From: Dryocola clanedunensis subsp. sulfonylureivorans
Lineage (GTDB): Bacteria > Pseudomonadota > Gammaproteobacteria > Enterobacterales > Enterobacteriaceae
Reading direction: 5' to 3'
Assembly: GCF_016756775.1 (NCBI RefSeq)
Contig: NZ_JAERMU010000009.1
Span: 62,001-126,000 of the forward strand
DNA length: 64,000 nucleotides
Shown: positions 40,878 through 49,391 of the stretch, one piece after another
Numbering within the stretch: the stretch's first letter is position 1
Layout: each line of letters opens with the position of its first letter
The notes under the pieces: model-generated
What the model saw: the letters and a program-made list of their open reading frames with translations, nothing else
The model's database searches: none
What the model was told of the DNA's origin: nothing
Made by a program: the position numbers and the translations under genes

Positions 40878-40898
40878 ACATATTCACACAGAATATGT
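40878..40898. promoter_or_regulatory. Inverted repeat upstream of chiP, possible NagC operator
   Basis: ACATATTC-ACACA-GAATATGT is a perfect eight-base inverted repeat with a five-base centre, the same arm and centre spacing as the nagE operator. chiP is known to be repressed by NagC in enterics. The 462-base gap 40631-41092 otherwise holds the glnS terminator, AT-rich promoter sequence and the long chiP leader. Confidence 0.5.
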
Positions 40899-41073
40899 GC
40901 TCTTCGTCATAATATAGGAATTATCTCTTACAAAGTCGTTGATAATTCGCGCCGCGAAAAATAGTCTTAGTGCAGCAGTAATGCGGGCAATATTTCAAAA
41001 CCGCTTTTTTAGCCGTAAGGCATTTTAATTTTTTTTCACCGTCAGGTGCTTTCACACCGGGTGAATATTTATA

Positions 41074-41088
41074 CGTCAAAGAGGATTT
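41074..41088 (+). promoter_or_regulatory. ChiX sRNA pairing site in the chiP leader
   Basis: CGTCAAAGAGGATTT spans the chiP Shine-Dalgarno and is complementary to the seed of ChiX (known to contain AAAUUCCUCUUUGACG). In E. coli and Salmonella ChiX blocks chiP translation here unless chitosugars induce the chb decoy. Confidence 0.85.
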
Positions 41089-41092
41089 CAAC

Positions 41093-42511
41093 ATGCGTAC
41101 GTTTAGTGGCAAACGTAGTGCGCTGGCGCTTGCTATCGCCGGTGTGACAGCTCTTTCAGGCATTGTTATCGCCCCTCAGGCAGCAGCGGAAGGTTTTATC
41201 GATGACTCAACGCTGACCGGCGGTATCTATTACTGGCAGCGCGAACGTGACCGTAAAAATGTAGATAATCACGACAAATACGAAACTAACCTCTCGCACT
41301 CTACCTGGAACGCTAATCTCGACTTCCAGTCCGGCTATGCGGCCGACATGTTTGGTCTGGATATCGCAGCCTTTACCGCCATTGAAATGGCCGAAAACGG
41401 TGACAGCGGCCACCCGAACGAAATTGCTTTTTCTTCTTCAAACCATGCTTACGATGAAGACTGGTCGGGCGATAAAAGCGGAATCAGCCTCTATAAAGCT
41501 GCCGGTAAATTTAAATATGGTCCGCTCTGGGCCCGCGGTGGTTATATTCAACCAACGGGCCAGAGTCTGCTGGCACCGCACTGGAGCTTCATGCCCGGTA
41601 CTTACCGCGGTGCAGAAGCAGGTATGAACTTTGACTATGGCGATGCCGGTGCGCTCAGCTTTTCTTATATGTGGACGGATAAATATAAGTCACCGTGGCA
41701 CCTTGAGATGGATCACTTTTATCAGGGAGACCGTAAAACGGGCGTCTCCTACCTGCACTCCCTGGGTGCGAAATATGATTTCAAAAATGACCTCGTTGTG
41801 GAAGCCGCGTTTGGACAGGCTGAGCAATACATGGATCAGTATTTCGCCAAAGCTTCCTATAAGTTCGAACTGGCGGGCAGCCCTCTGACCACCAGCTATC
41901 AGTTTTATGGTGCGCACGATCGAGTAAGCGATCAGAAAAATTTGACCACCGGCGATCAGGTGGCCTTAGCAAACGACCTTTATGACGGTATGGCATGGCT
42001 TCAGGCGTTAACGTTTGGTTATAAAGTGGGGCAGGTCGATCTGCGTCTGGAAGGCACCTGGGTTAAAGCAGATGGTAACCAGGGCTACTTCCTGCAGCGT
42101 ATGACCCCAACCTATTCCTCTTCCAACGGTCGTCTGGATATCTGGTGGGATAACCGCTCTGACTTCAACGCTAACGGTGAGAAAGCCATCTTTGCCGGGG
42201 CGATGTATGACCTGAGCAACTGGAATCTGGCCGGTTGGGCTGTAGGCGCTTCTTACGTTTACGGTTGGGATGCGAAACCAAGCAGTGCGCCGATTTATGA
42301 TCAGGACCAGCGCCTGAGAGAATCTGCATACAGCCTGGATGCGCTGTATACCGTACAGGATGGTCGTGCGAAAGGTACGCTGTTTAAGCTGCACTTCACT
42401 CAGTACGACAACCACTCCGATCTCCCAAGCTATGGCGGCGGTTACAACAACATCTTCCAGGATGAGCGTGACGTGAAGTTCATCGTTATCGCACCTTTCA
42501 CTATCTTCTGA
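41093..42511 (+). CDS. chiP: Chitoporin ChiP (YbfM)
   Basis: OprD-family outer-membrane porin for chito-oligosaccharides. It has 472 residues: a signal peptide cleaved after QAAA (about residue 33), then a beta-barrel rich in alternating aromatic residues and ending IVIAPFTIF with a C-terminal Phe for BAM recognition. The ribosome site GAGGA lies within the ChiX target. It is co-transcribed with chiQ. Confidence 0.96.
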   Translation: MRTFSGKRSALALAIAGVTALSGIVIAPQAAAEGFIDDSTLTGGIYYWQRERDRKNVDNHDKYETNLSHSTWNANLDFQSGYAADMFGLDIAAFTAIEMAENGDSGHPNEIAFSSSNHAYDEDWSGDKSGISLYKAAGKFKYGPLWARGGYIQPTGQSLLAPHWSFMPGTYRGAEAGMNFDYGDAGALSFSYMWTDKYKSPWHLEMDHFYQGDRKTGVSYLHSLGAKYDFKNDLVVEAAFGQAEQYMDQYFAKASYKFELAGSPLTTSYQFYGAHDRVSDQKNLTTGDQVALANDLYDGMAWLQALTFGYKVGQVDLRLEGTWVKADGNQGYFLQRMTPTYSSSNGRLDIWWDNRSDFNANGEKAIFAGAMYDLSNWNLAGWAVGASYVYGWDAKPSSAPIYDQDQRLRESAYSLDALYTVQDGRAKGTLFKLHFTQYDNHSDLPSYGGGYNNIFQDERDVKFIVIAPFTIF

Positions 42512-42558
42512 TGTGATTCCGGGTGTGCGAGCACCCGGCTTTCTTAAGGATATCAACC

Positions 42559-42885
42559 ATGAAAAAAATAATTATGCTGTCCGTACTCGCTCTGGGATTA
42601 ACGGCATGTGCACAGCCAAACACTGCGCCAGAAGATTCGAAATTGAAGCAAGCTTACAGCACTTGTATCAACACTGCTGAAGGTAACCCGGACAAAATTG
42701 AGGCCTGCCAGAGCGTGCTGAACGTGTTGGGGCAGGAGAAGGAACATCAGGACTTCGCTAAGAAAGAGACGGTGCGTACCCTGGATTATCAGAACTGTAT
42801 CCAGGCCACTCACACAGGCAATGACCAGGCGGTGAAAGCGAAGTGCGATAAAATCTGGCAGGAAATCCGCAACAACAACAAATAA
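42559..42885 (+). CDS. chiQ: Small outer-membrane lipoprotein ChiQ (YbfN)
   Basis: 108 residues with a lipobox LTAC (Cys at about residue 17), equal to E. coli ChiQ. The mature part has conserved cysteines (STCINT, EACQSV, QNCIQA, AKCDKIW). The exact function is unknown, but it is co-expressed with chiP 48 bases upstream. The ATG at 42559 was chosen for its AAGGA ribosome site and signal peptide; the frame extends to 42523. Confidence 0.92.
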   Translation: MKKIIMLSVLALGLTACAQPNTAPEDSKLKQAYSTCINTAEGNPDKIEACQSVLNVLGQEKEHQDFAKKETVRTLDYQNCIQATHTGNDQAVKAKCDKIWQEIRNNNK

Positions 42886-42901
42886 GCGTTGCTGGAGCAA
42901 T

Positions 42902-42934
42902 AAAAAACCGGTGAGCATGCTCACCGGTTTTTTT
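42902..42934. terminator. Bidirectional terminator between chiQ and fur
   Basis: A near-perfect palindrome (AAAAAACCGGTGAGC and its complement) with an A run on one side and a T run on the other. It serves both convergent genes. Confidence 0.92.
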
Positions 42935-42962
42935 ATCCCAAGTCCCCGCGAGGGGCTAATGA

Positions 42963-43415
42963 TTACTTGTCGCGGGACTCATGGTAAGTTTCGTCAGTGC
43001 GGCAGTCACCTTCGGCGCAGTGGCCATACAGGTAGAGGCTGTGGTTGGTCAGACGGATGCCGTGACGAGCTGCGATTTCACGCTGGCGGGCTTCGATAGA
43101 GTCATCGCTGAATTCGATAACTTTGCCGCAATCCAGGCAAATCAGATGATCGTGATGGTGTTGCTGCGTCAGCTCAAACACCGACTTGCCACCTTCGAAA
43201 TTATGACGGGTAACGATTCCTGCGTCATCAAACTGGTTCAGCACGCGGTACACCGTGGCCAGACCAATCTCTTCACCCATATCAATCAGACGTTTGTATA
43301 AGTCTTCCGCACTGACATGGTGGTTTACCGGTCCCTGTAACACTTCCAGAATTTTCAAACGAGGAAGCGTGACTTTCAGGCCGGCCTTCTTTAATGCGGT
43401 ATTGTTGTCAGTCAT
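42963..43415 (-). CDS. fur: Ferric uptake regulator Fur
   Basis: Iron-sensing repressor of siderophore and iron-transport genes. It has 150 residues. The winged HTH covers 1-82 (KVTLPRLKILEVLQ). The metal region HHHDHLICLDCGKVIEF carries the regulatory-site histidines and the first structural-zinc CxxC; a second Cys pair, HCAEGDC, lies near the end. It lies downstream of fldA as in other enterics. Confidence 0.98.
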   Translation of the reverse strand: MTDNNTALKKAGLKVTLPRLKILEVLQGPVNHHVSAEDLYKRLIDMGEEIGLATVYRVLNQFDDAGIVTRHNFEGGKSVFELTQQHHHDHLICLDCGKVIEFSDDSIEARQREIAARHGIRLTNHSLYLYGHCAEGDCRTDETYHESRDK

Positions 43416-43476
43416 GCGGAATTTGTCCTGTTGCTTAACGTTTTGCTCGGACTAGTTGAGCGTTAAGATTAATGCG

Positions 43477-43486
43477 TCTCATTATA
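43477..43486 (-). promoter_or_regulatory. Possible fur promoter -10 element
   Basis: The minus strand reads GTGTATAATGAG about 65 bases upstream of fur, a perfect TATAAT. No good -35 hexamer lies 16-18 bases upstream, so activator help is likely. A 15-codon frame that starts inside this hexamer (43435-43482) was considered as a uof-type leader ORF but would overlap the promoter. Confidence 0.4.
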
Positions 43487-43683
43487 CACCCTTATGCAGG
43501 ATGCATATAACCACCACGTCTAAATAGAAACTGTAAGTATGAAGCATAACACAGCTAAAAAATCGTGGCCGAATCGCTATTTGCAGATGTTTCAACAAAT
43601 GTGACTCGTGGGATATTGTACAGGGATAGTTGGAAAAGTTACAAAATTGTAGCAATTATTTTCATTGGTAATAACTATCAATA

Positions 43684-43708
43684 AGACGCAGGCGGGTAAC
43701 CTGCGTCT
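43684..43708 (-). terminator. fldA terminator
   Basis: AGACGCAGG/CCTGCGTCT perfect nine-pair stem with a seven-base loop, overlapping the region just past the fldA stop. On the minus strand TATTGATAGTTATT follows. Read-through into fur is known in E. coli. Confidence 0.75.
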
Positions 43709-43715
43709 CGATTCA

Positions 43716-44246
43716 TCAGGCGTTGATGATATCTGCAAGATGCAGCTCATCAGAGATCTGCTTAGTCCACTTCTGCACGCGCTCGGCGGTCAGCTCCGGC
43801 TGACGGTCTTCATCGATAGCCAGGCCAACGAAATGATCGTCATCCGCAAGGCCTCTGGAAGCTTCAAAGTGATAACCGGCCGTTGGCCAGTGCCCGACGA
43901 TGGTCGCACCGTTCGGTTCGATGATGTCGCGGATAGTCCCCAGGGCATCACAGAAATACTCTGCGTAATCTTCCTGGTCACCGCAGCCAAACAGCGCAAC
44001 GAGCTTACCGTTGAAATCCACTTCTTCCAGCGTTGGGAAAAAATCATCCCAGTCGCACTGTGCTTCGCCATAGTACCAGGTAGGGATGCCAAGCAGCAGG
44101 ATGTCGAACCCTTCTAAATCTTCTTTGCTGCTCTTCGCAATGTCACGCACCTCAGCAACGTCTTTACCGAGCTGTTTTTGAATCATCTTCGCGATATTTT
44201 CGGTGTTACCGGTGTCGCTGCCGAAAAAAATGCCTACGATTGCCAT
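43716..44246 (-). CDS. fldA: Flavodoxin 1
   Basis: FMN electron carrier for IspG/IspH, biotin synthesis, MetH and anaerobic reductases. It is 176 residues from the ATG at 44246, equal to E. coli FldA; the frame extends to 44309 but [17 protein letters not shown] is the family start. The phosphate loop is SDTGNTEN, and flavin-stacking aromatics lie in [16 protein letters not shown] and the [12 protein letters not shown] loop. Confidence 0.98.
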   Translation of the reverse strand: MAIVGIFFGSDTGNTENIAKMIQKQLGKDVAEVRDIAKSSKEDLEGFDILLLGIPTWYYGEAQCDWDDFFPTLEEVDFNGKLVALFGCGDQEDYAEYFCDALGTIRDIIEPNGATIVGHWPTAGYHFEASRGLADDDHFVGLAIDEDRQPELTAERVQKWTKQISDELHLADIINA

Positions 44247-44427
44247 GAGTTGAATAACCTCTTGAAACTTAATGATATGGTGGCGGCTTATTGCCCACAG
44301 ATACGGCAATCATAGCAGAACACGCGACAGTGCGGAAACTGCTAACCGTTTGCTGTGCACAGACTGCAACATGCAGGGCAATTAGTGTTCACTATTTTGA
44401 CTTGATAGTACGGCTGGATGACGTGTT

Positions 44428-44709
44428 TTAGCTCAGGTGTTGCTTTAGCTGGGCCAGCAACATCTCTTCTATCAGCTCGCTGCGGCTGATATTACGCGCA
44501 TCAGCAAGCTGGTTTAACGCATCCACCGCATCGTGGTTGAGTTTTAGCTCTACTCGTTTCAGGCCGCGTACTTTATCGCGTTTGAGTTGGTTGCGTTTAT
44601 TGATACGCAGCTGCTCATCCCGCGTTAGCGGGTTAGTCTTGGGCCGCCCTGGGCGACGCTCGTCCGCGAACAGATCTAATGTTGTACGGTCCGTTTGTTC
44701 TTTTGCCAT
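44428..44709 (-). CDS. ybfE: LexA-regulated protein YbfE (ribbon-helix-helix family)
   Basis: 93 residues from the ATG at 44709 (MAKEQTDRTTLDLF). The C-terminus (RVELKLNHDAVDALNQLADARNISRSELIEEML) is a ribbon-helix-helix DNA-binding fold as in CopB/CopG-type proteins. E. coli ybfE belongs to the SOS regulon, and a LexA-like box is found 11 bases upstream here. The target is unknown. It lies in a fldA-ybfE-ybfF same-strand series with gaps of 181 and 131 bases. Confidence 0.88.
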   Translation of the reverse strand: MAKEQTDRTTLDLFADERRPGRPKTNPLTRDEQLRINKRNQLKRDKVRGLKRVELKLNHDAVDALNQLADARNISRSELIEEMLLAQLKQHLS

Positions 44710-44719
44710 GATTAGAGTA

Positions 44720-44735
44720 CTGACAGGAAATTCAG
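44720..44735. promoter_or_regulatory. LexA box at ybfE
   Basis: CTG-N10-CAG with flanking TA (TACTGACAGGAAATTCAGG), matching the LexA consensus core. Its placement against the ybfE start fits SOS control of ybfE. Confidence 0.55.
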
Positions 44736-44840
44736 GATGCTGCGAGCAGAATGCTCCGGCGCATTTAAGCGCGCCATCATACATTAGCAGGCCCGGCGCG
44801 CCAACGCGTTAGCCACAACTTGCGGCCAGTCGGTCTGTTT

Positions 44841-45611
44841 TTAATCAGTTTCGTCAATAAAACGATGAATGGCGCGTAAAACCGCATCCGGTTTTTCGGC
44901 GTGCACCCAATGTCCGGCACCAGCAATCACGTGAGCGCGTGCTTTGGGGAACTGTGCAAGCAGCGCCTCCCGATGGGATTCATCCACGTATGGAGAGTCG
45001 CCGCCGCGAATAAATAGTGCTGGATGATCCCACGCAGGGAGGGTCTGCCAGCCAACAATCTGCTCGTACTCATTCCAGAGTACCGGGACGTTGAACTTCC
45101 AGGCTCCGTCGGCAAAGGACTTCAGCAGGAACTGAATCACGCCTTCTTCCTTTATATGTTCGCGCATCAAGGCCGCAGCCTGAGAACGTGTTTTGATTCC
45201 GGCTTCGCTAACGGCGTTGATGGCAGCAAAGATTTCGTCGTGGCGGCGGACGTGATAATCGACGGGCGCAATATCTATCAGCACCAGTTTATCGATACGT
45301 TCCGGGGCAATGGAGGTCAGCGCCATCGCGACTTTGCCGCCCATCGAATGGCCGATGACGATCGCTTTTTCAATGCCGTATTCGTCCAGCGTTTCCACAA
45401 CATCCTGCGCCATCGCAGGGTAGTTCATCTCCTCACTGCGTTCAGACAAACCATGGTTGCGCAGGTCAATTTGCAGCAGCGTATGGTCCTTACCGAGGTC
45501 CCGGGCCAGCACACCCAGGTTATCAAGGCTGCCAAACAGGCCGTGGATGAGAACAATCGAGGAATTGCTAATCAATTGTTGCGCAGTTTGCAGGCGAGCG
45601 TTTAATTTCAT
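44841..45611 (-). CDS. ybfF: Alpha/beta-hydrolase esterase YbfF
   Basis: 256-residue acyl-CoA/short-chain ester hydrolase. The nucleophile elbow is GHSMGG with Ser89, the oxyanion-hole strand is VLIHGLFGS near 20-28, and the catalytic His lies in AGHWVHAEKP near 236. It is divergent from seqA. Confidence 0.95.
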   Translation of the reverse strand: MKLNARLQTAQQLISNSSIVLIHGLFGSLDNLGVLARDLGKDHTLLQIDLRNHGLSERSEEMNYPAMAQDVVETLDEYGIEKAIVIGHSMGGKVAMALTSIAPERIDKLVLIDIAPVDYHVRRHDEIFAAINAVSEAGIKTRSQAAALMREHIKEEGVIQFLLKSFADGAWKFNVPVLWNEYEQIVGWQTLPAWDHPALFIRGGDSPYVDESHREALLAQFPKARAHVIAGAGHWVHAEKPDAVLRAIHRFIDETD

Positions 45612-45779
45612 GGCAAAGTTCTTTTTTTTGATTCGTAGGGTTAGGGTATCATGAAGCTATTCCTGCCGCAGCGCCGCAACATTCAGTTTAATCTGGCTTT
45701 CGCGGCGCTACCCGCTGTTGGGATTTGCCCCTATAATCCCAGCGACTTGTATTCAGAAAAGATATCGCACTGGATGAAG

Positions 45780-46334
45780 ATGAAAACGATTGAAGTTGAT
45801 GACGAGCTGTATCGCTATATTGCCAGCCACACGCAGCACATTGGCGAAAGCGCGTCCGACATTTTACGGCGTATGCTGAAGTTCACCGCCGGTCAGACTC
45901 CCGCAGCGACGACCCCTCCTACCGCGAATGCAGCGAAAGCCGCTGCAACGCCTGCGACCGAAGAGAAACCTGTGAATCGGGCTCGCGATCGCGTCCGTGC
46001 GGTCCGTGAATTGCTACTCTCAGATGAGTACGCAGAACAAAAGAAAGCCGTTAACCGTTTCATGATGGTGCTTTCCACGCTCTACCAACTGGATGCAAAA
46101 ACCTTTGGTGAAGCGACTGAGTCTTTACATGGTCGTACCCGCATCTACTTTGCGGGTAACGAACAAACGCTGCTGGCAAGCGGCAGTCAGACCAAGCCAA
46201 AACACGTGCCAGGTACGCCATACTGGGTGATCACCAACACCAATACAGGCCGTAAATGCAGCATGATTGAACACATTATGCAGTCAATGCAGTTCCCGGT
46301 GGAGCTGATTGAGAAGGTTTGCGGCACCATTTAA
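45780..46334 (+). CDS. seqA: Replication-initiation sequestration protein SeqA
   Basis: Binds hemimethylated GATC sites and delays re-initiation at oriC. It is 184 residues from the ATG at 45780 ([18 protein letters not shown]); upstream in-frame codons to 45651 cross the promoter, which has a TATAAT at 45732-45737. The N-terminal oligomerisation domain covers 1-35. The Ala/Thr-rich linker (about 38-65) differs from E. coli, and the C-terminal DNA-binding domain ([35 protein letters not shown]) is conserved. pgm follows 22 bases later. Confidence 0.97.
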   Translation: MKTIEVDDELYRYIASHTQHIGESASDILRRMLKFTAGQTPAATTPPTANAAKAAATPATEEKPVNRARDRVRAVRELLLSDEYAEQKKAVNRFMMVLSTLYQLDAKTFGEATESLHGRTRIYFAGNEQTLLASGSQTKPKHVPGTPYWVITNTNTGRKCSMIEHIMQSMQFPVELIEKVCGTI

Positions 46335-46356
46335 TCTGCGTCAAAAGGAAGGGCCA

Positions 46357-48000
46357 ATGGCTAACCACAACCGTGCGGGTCAACCTGCGCAACAGAGCGA
46401 TTTGATTAACGTAGCCCAGCTGACGGCCCAGTACTACGTGCTGAAACCTGATGTGGGTAATAGCGAACATGCGGTGAAGTTCGGCACCTCCGGACACCGT
46501 GGTAGTGCGGAACGTCATAGCTTTAACGAACCTCACATTCTGGCGATTGCTCAGGCAATTGCTGAAGATCGAGCTAAAAATGGCATCACCGGGCCGTGCT
46601 ATGTCGGAAAAGACACCCACGCCCTGTCCGAGCCTGCGTTTATCTCCGTGCTGGAAGTGCTGGCGGCAAACGGTGTGGATGTTATTGTCCAGGAAGCAAA
46701 CGGCTATACGCCAACCCCTGCGGTGTCTAACGCTATTCTTGTGCACAACAAAAAGGGTGGCGCTCAGGCGGACGGTATCGTCATTACCCCTTCCCATAAT
46801 CCGCCGGAAGATGGTGGCATCAAGTACAACCCGCCAAACGGTGGCCCGGCTGACACCAACGTCACCAAAGTGATTGAAGAGCGTGCCAACGCGCTGCTGG
46901 CCGAAGGGCTGAAGGGCGTTAAGCGCATCTCTCTGGATCAGGCCTGGGCAAGCGGCCACGTGAAAGAGCTGGATCTGGTGCAGCCGTTCATCGAAGGGCT
47001 GGTGGACATTATCGATATGGCCGCCATCCAGAAGTCGGGCCTGACGCTTGGCGTAGATCCGCTCGGCGGCTCCGGTATCGAATACTGGCAGCGTATCGCG
47101 AAGCACTACAATCTGAATCTGACTATCGTTAACGATCATGTCGATCAGACGTTCCGCTTCATGCACCTGGACAAAGACGGGGCAATCCGCATGGACTGCT
47201 CCTCCGAGTGTGCGATGGCGGGCCTGCTGGCGCTGCGCGATAAGTTCGACCTGGCGTTTGCCAACGACCCGGATTACGACCGCCACGGCATCGTGACCCC
47301 GGCGGGCCTGATGAACCCGAACCATTACCTGGCCGTAGCTATCAACTACCTCTTCCAGCATCGTCCGCAGTGGGGCAAAGATGTAGCGGTAGGCAAAACC
47401 CTGGTCTCTTCTGCGATGATCGACCGCGTGGTGGAAGATCTGGGCCGTAAGCTGGTGGAAGTGCCGGTTGGCTTCAAGTGGTTCGTTGACGGCCTGTTTG
47501 ACGGCAGCTTCGGTTTCGGCGGTGAAGAGAGCGCGGGGGCATCTTTCCTGCGCTTCGACGGCACGCCATGGTCCACCGACAAAGACGGCATCATCATGTG
47601 TCTGCTGGCGGCGGAAATCACCGCGGTAACCGGTAAGAACCCGCAGCAGCATTACGACGAGCTGGCCGGGCGCTTTGGCGCACCGAGCTATAACCGTCTG
47701 CAGGCTTCTGCAACTTCCGCCCAAAAAGCGGCGCTGTCTAAGCTCTCCCCAGAAATGGTCAGCGCAGACACGTTGGCAGGCGACCCGATCACCGCGCGCT
47801 TAACGGCCGCTCCGGGTAACGGCGCCTCCATCGGCGGTCTGAAGGTGATGACCAAAAACGGCTGGTTTGCGGCACGTCCGTCCGGCACGGAAGACGCGTA
47901 TAAAATCTATTGTGAAAGCTTCTTAGGCGCTGAGCACCGTCAGCAAATTGAGAAGGAAGCGGTAGAGATCGTCAGCGAAGTGCTGAAAAACGCGAAGTAA
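46357..48000 (+). CDS. pgm: Phosphoglucomutase (alpha-D-glucose)
   Basis: Interconverts glucose-1-P and glucose-6-P. It is 547 residues from the ATG at 46357. The phosphoserine loop is TPSHNPP with Ser146, the metal loop DPDYDRHG lies near 305 and the sugar loop [10 protein letters not shown] near 390. It overlaps no other gene and is probably co-transcribed with seqA. Confidence 0.98.
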   Translation: MANHNRAGQPAQQSDLINVAQLTAQYYVLKPDVGNSEHAVKFGTSGHRGSAERHSFNEPHILAIAQAIAEDRAKNGITGPCYVGKDTHALSEPAFISVLEVLAANGVDVIVQEANGYTPTPAVSNAILVHNKKGGAQADGIVITPSHNPPEDGGIKYNPPNGGPADTNVTKVIEERANALLAEGLKGVKRISLDQAWASGHVKELDLVQPFIEGLVDIIDMAAIQKSGLTLGVDPLGGSGIEYWQRIAKHYNLNLTIVNDHVDQTFRFMHLDKDGAIRMDCSSECAMAGLLALRDKFDLAFANDPDYDRHGIVTPAGLMNPNHYLAVAINYLFQHRPQWGKDVAVGKTLVSSAMIDRVVEDLGRKLVEVPVGFKWFVDGLFDGSFGFGGEESAGASFLRFDGTPWSTDKDGIIMCLLAAEITAVTGKNPQQHYDELAGRFGAPSYNRLQASATSAQKAALSKLSPEMVSADTLAGDPITARLTAAPGNGASIGGLKVMTKNGWFAARPSGTEDAYKIYCESFLGAEHRQQIEKEAVEIVSEVLKNAK

Positions 48001-48006
48001 GTTATT

Positions 48007-48039
48007 AAAAAAGGGAGCGACTATTCGCTCCCTTTTTTT
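48007..48039. terminator. Bidirectional terminator between pgm and potE
   Basis: AAAAAGGGAGCGA pairs with TCGCTCCCTTTTTT around a CTAT loop. It is flanked by A and T runs and serves both convergent genes. Confidence 0.93.
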
Positions 48040-48040
48040 A

Positions 48041-49360
48041 TCAGATGTGACGGTCTTTCAGCTCAAAGCGCGGAGAGACCAGGCCATACAGCGTCCAGCC
48101 CAGGAACGTCACCATCGCCCCCCAGAGCATCGCTTCCTCCCCGGAGGAGTAAAGCGCATAGAAGCTGTAAATCGCCCCTACCAGAGCAATAAAGTTGCCC
48201 AACTTCGCTTTACCTGGCTCCACCTTCGCCAGCTTCTGAATGATCACCAGCGCCGCCATCGACAGGATGTACGGAATGATGTTGGTCACCACCGCCAGGT
48301 TCACCAGTACGTTGAACTGATTGTTCAGCGACGGGCTGATAGTCATCAGCGACAGCAGGCTCTGGAAGATAACGATGACCAGCATGCCTTTCACCGGCGC
48401 TTCAGTTTTAGAAACCTGAGAGAAGATTTTCGGGAAGTAACCTTCATCGGCAGAAGATTTAAACACCTGCGCAATGGTGAACTGCCAGCCCAGCAGCGAA
48501 CCGCAGCAGGACATGACCATCAGCGCCATGATGACTTTACCCACCGTCGGGTTGAACATCTGGGCGAAGGCCACGCCGAACGGTGCGGTAGAGTTGGCAA
48601 TATCCATATTCGGCACGATACCGGCGATAACGTTAGTGGAGATGATATAGATCACCGCCGCGCCTAACGTACCGCCCAGCACGGCGATAGGGACATTGCG
48701 CTCCGGGTTTTCGACCACGTCGGTATTCGCACAGGCAGACTCCAGGCCGAGGAAGGCCCACAGCGTCATGGCGATGGAAGAGCCAACGGCTTTGAAGAAC
48801 GGCACGTGGTGCGGGTTCCATGAAGCGGCGTAAAGAGACGGGCTAAACCAGAACCAGCCGATAACGGACAGGCCAACTACCGGAATAATTACACCCCAGA
48901 CGGTGATACCGCTAAGCTGCCCGGTGATGCGTGCGCCGCCGAAGTTGGCGACGGTGCAAATCCACAGCACGCAGATCGTGGCAATGGCAATTTGCACCGG
49001 CGAGAGGACAGTACCGAATAGCTCGCTGCCGTAGCCGACTGCCGAAATGGCTATCGCGACGTTGGCTATCAGCAGCGATACGCCGTAGGTGTAGTTCGCC
49101 ATAAAGTTGCCGGACTTGCCGAACGCATATTCTGCGTAGCCGCCCATGCCGCCTGACTTGCGGCTGAACATCCCGCATTTTGCGAAGGCATAGGCCAGCG
49201 CCATCGAGCCTACGGCTGTTACCAGCCAGGAGATGATGGAGATAGTCCCGACGTCCGCAAGCTTGGTAGGGAGCATGATGATGCCGGAGCCCATCATGTT
49301 GACCGTGGTAAGGATAGTCAGCTGCACCACGCCCATTTTATTACTTTTCTGAGTACTCAT
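48041..49360 (-). CDS. potE: Putrescine-ornithine antiporter PotE
   Basis: APC-family inner-membrane antiporter exchanging putrescine for ornithine. Its 439 residues equal E. coli PotE, with about twelve transmembrane helices. The N-terminal MGVVQLTILTTVNMMGSGIIMLPTKLA region holds the helix-1 substrate-binding break (GSG). It is 31 bases downstream of speF; together they give acid resistance by consuming protons. Confidence 0.97.
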   Translation of the reverse strand: MSTQKSNKMGVVQLTILTTVNMMGSGIIMLPTKLADVGTISIISWLVTAVGSMALAYAFAKCGMFSRKSGGMGGYAEYAFGKSGNFMANYTYGVSLLIANVAIAISAVGYGSELFGTVLSPVQIAIATICVLWICTVANFGGARITGQLSGITVWGVIIPVVGLSVIGWFWFSPSLYAASWNPHHVPFFKAVGSSIAMTLWAFLGLESACANTDVVENPERNVPIAVLGGTLGAAVIYIISTNVIAGIVPNMDIANSTAPFGVAFAQMFNPTVGKVIMALMVMSCCGSLLGWQFTIAQVFKSSADEGYFPKIFSQVSKTEAPVKGMLVIVIFQSLLSLMTISPSLNNQFNVLVNLAVVTNIIPYILSMAALVIIQKLAKVEPGKAKLGNFIALVGAIYSFYALYSSGEEAMLWGAMVTFLGWTLYGLVSPRFELKDRHI

Positions 49361-49391
49361 AATTTCTTCTCATTGTGAAAGTAGACGAGGA

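Noticed and set aside
43435-43482. 15-codon frame upstream of fur, considered as uof
   Set aside because: Its ATG overlaps the likely -10 hexamer and it does not run into the fur start, so it does not fit the translational-coupling model; left as unproven.
46276-47724. 482-codon minus-strand frame opposite pgm
   Set aside because: Shadow of the GC-rich pgm coding sequence; composition is arginine/histidine-rich antisense and pgm is unmistakable.
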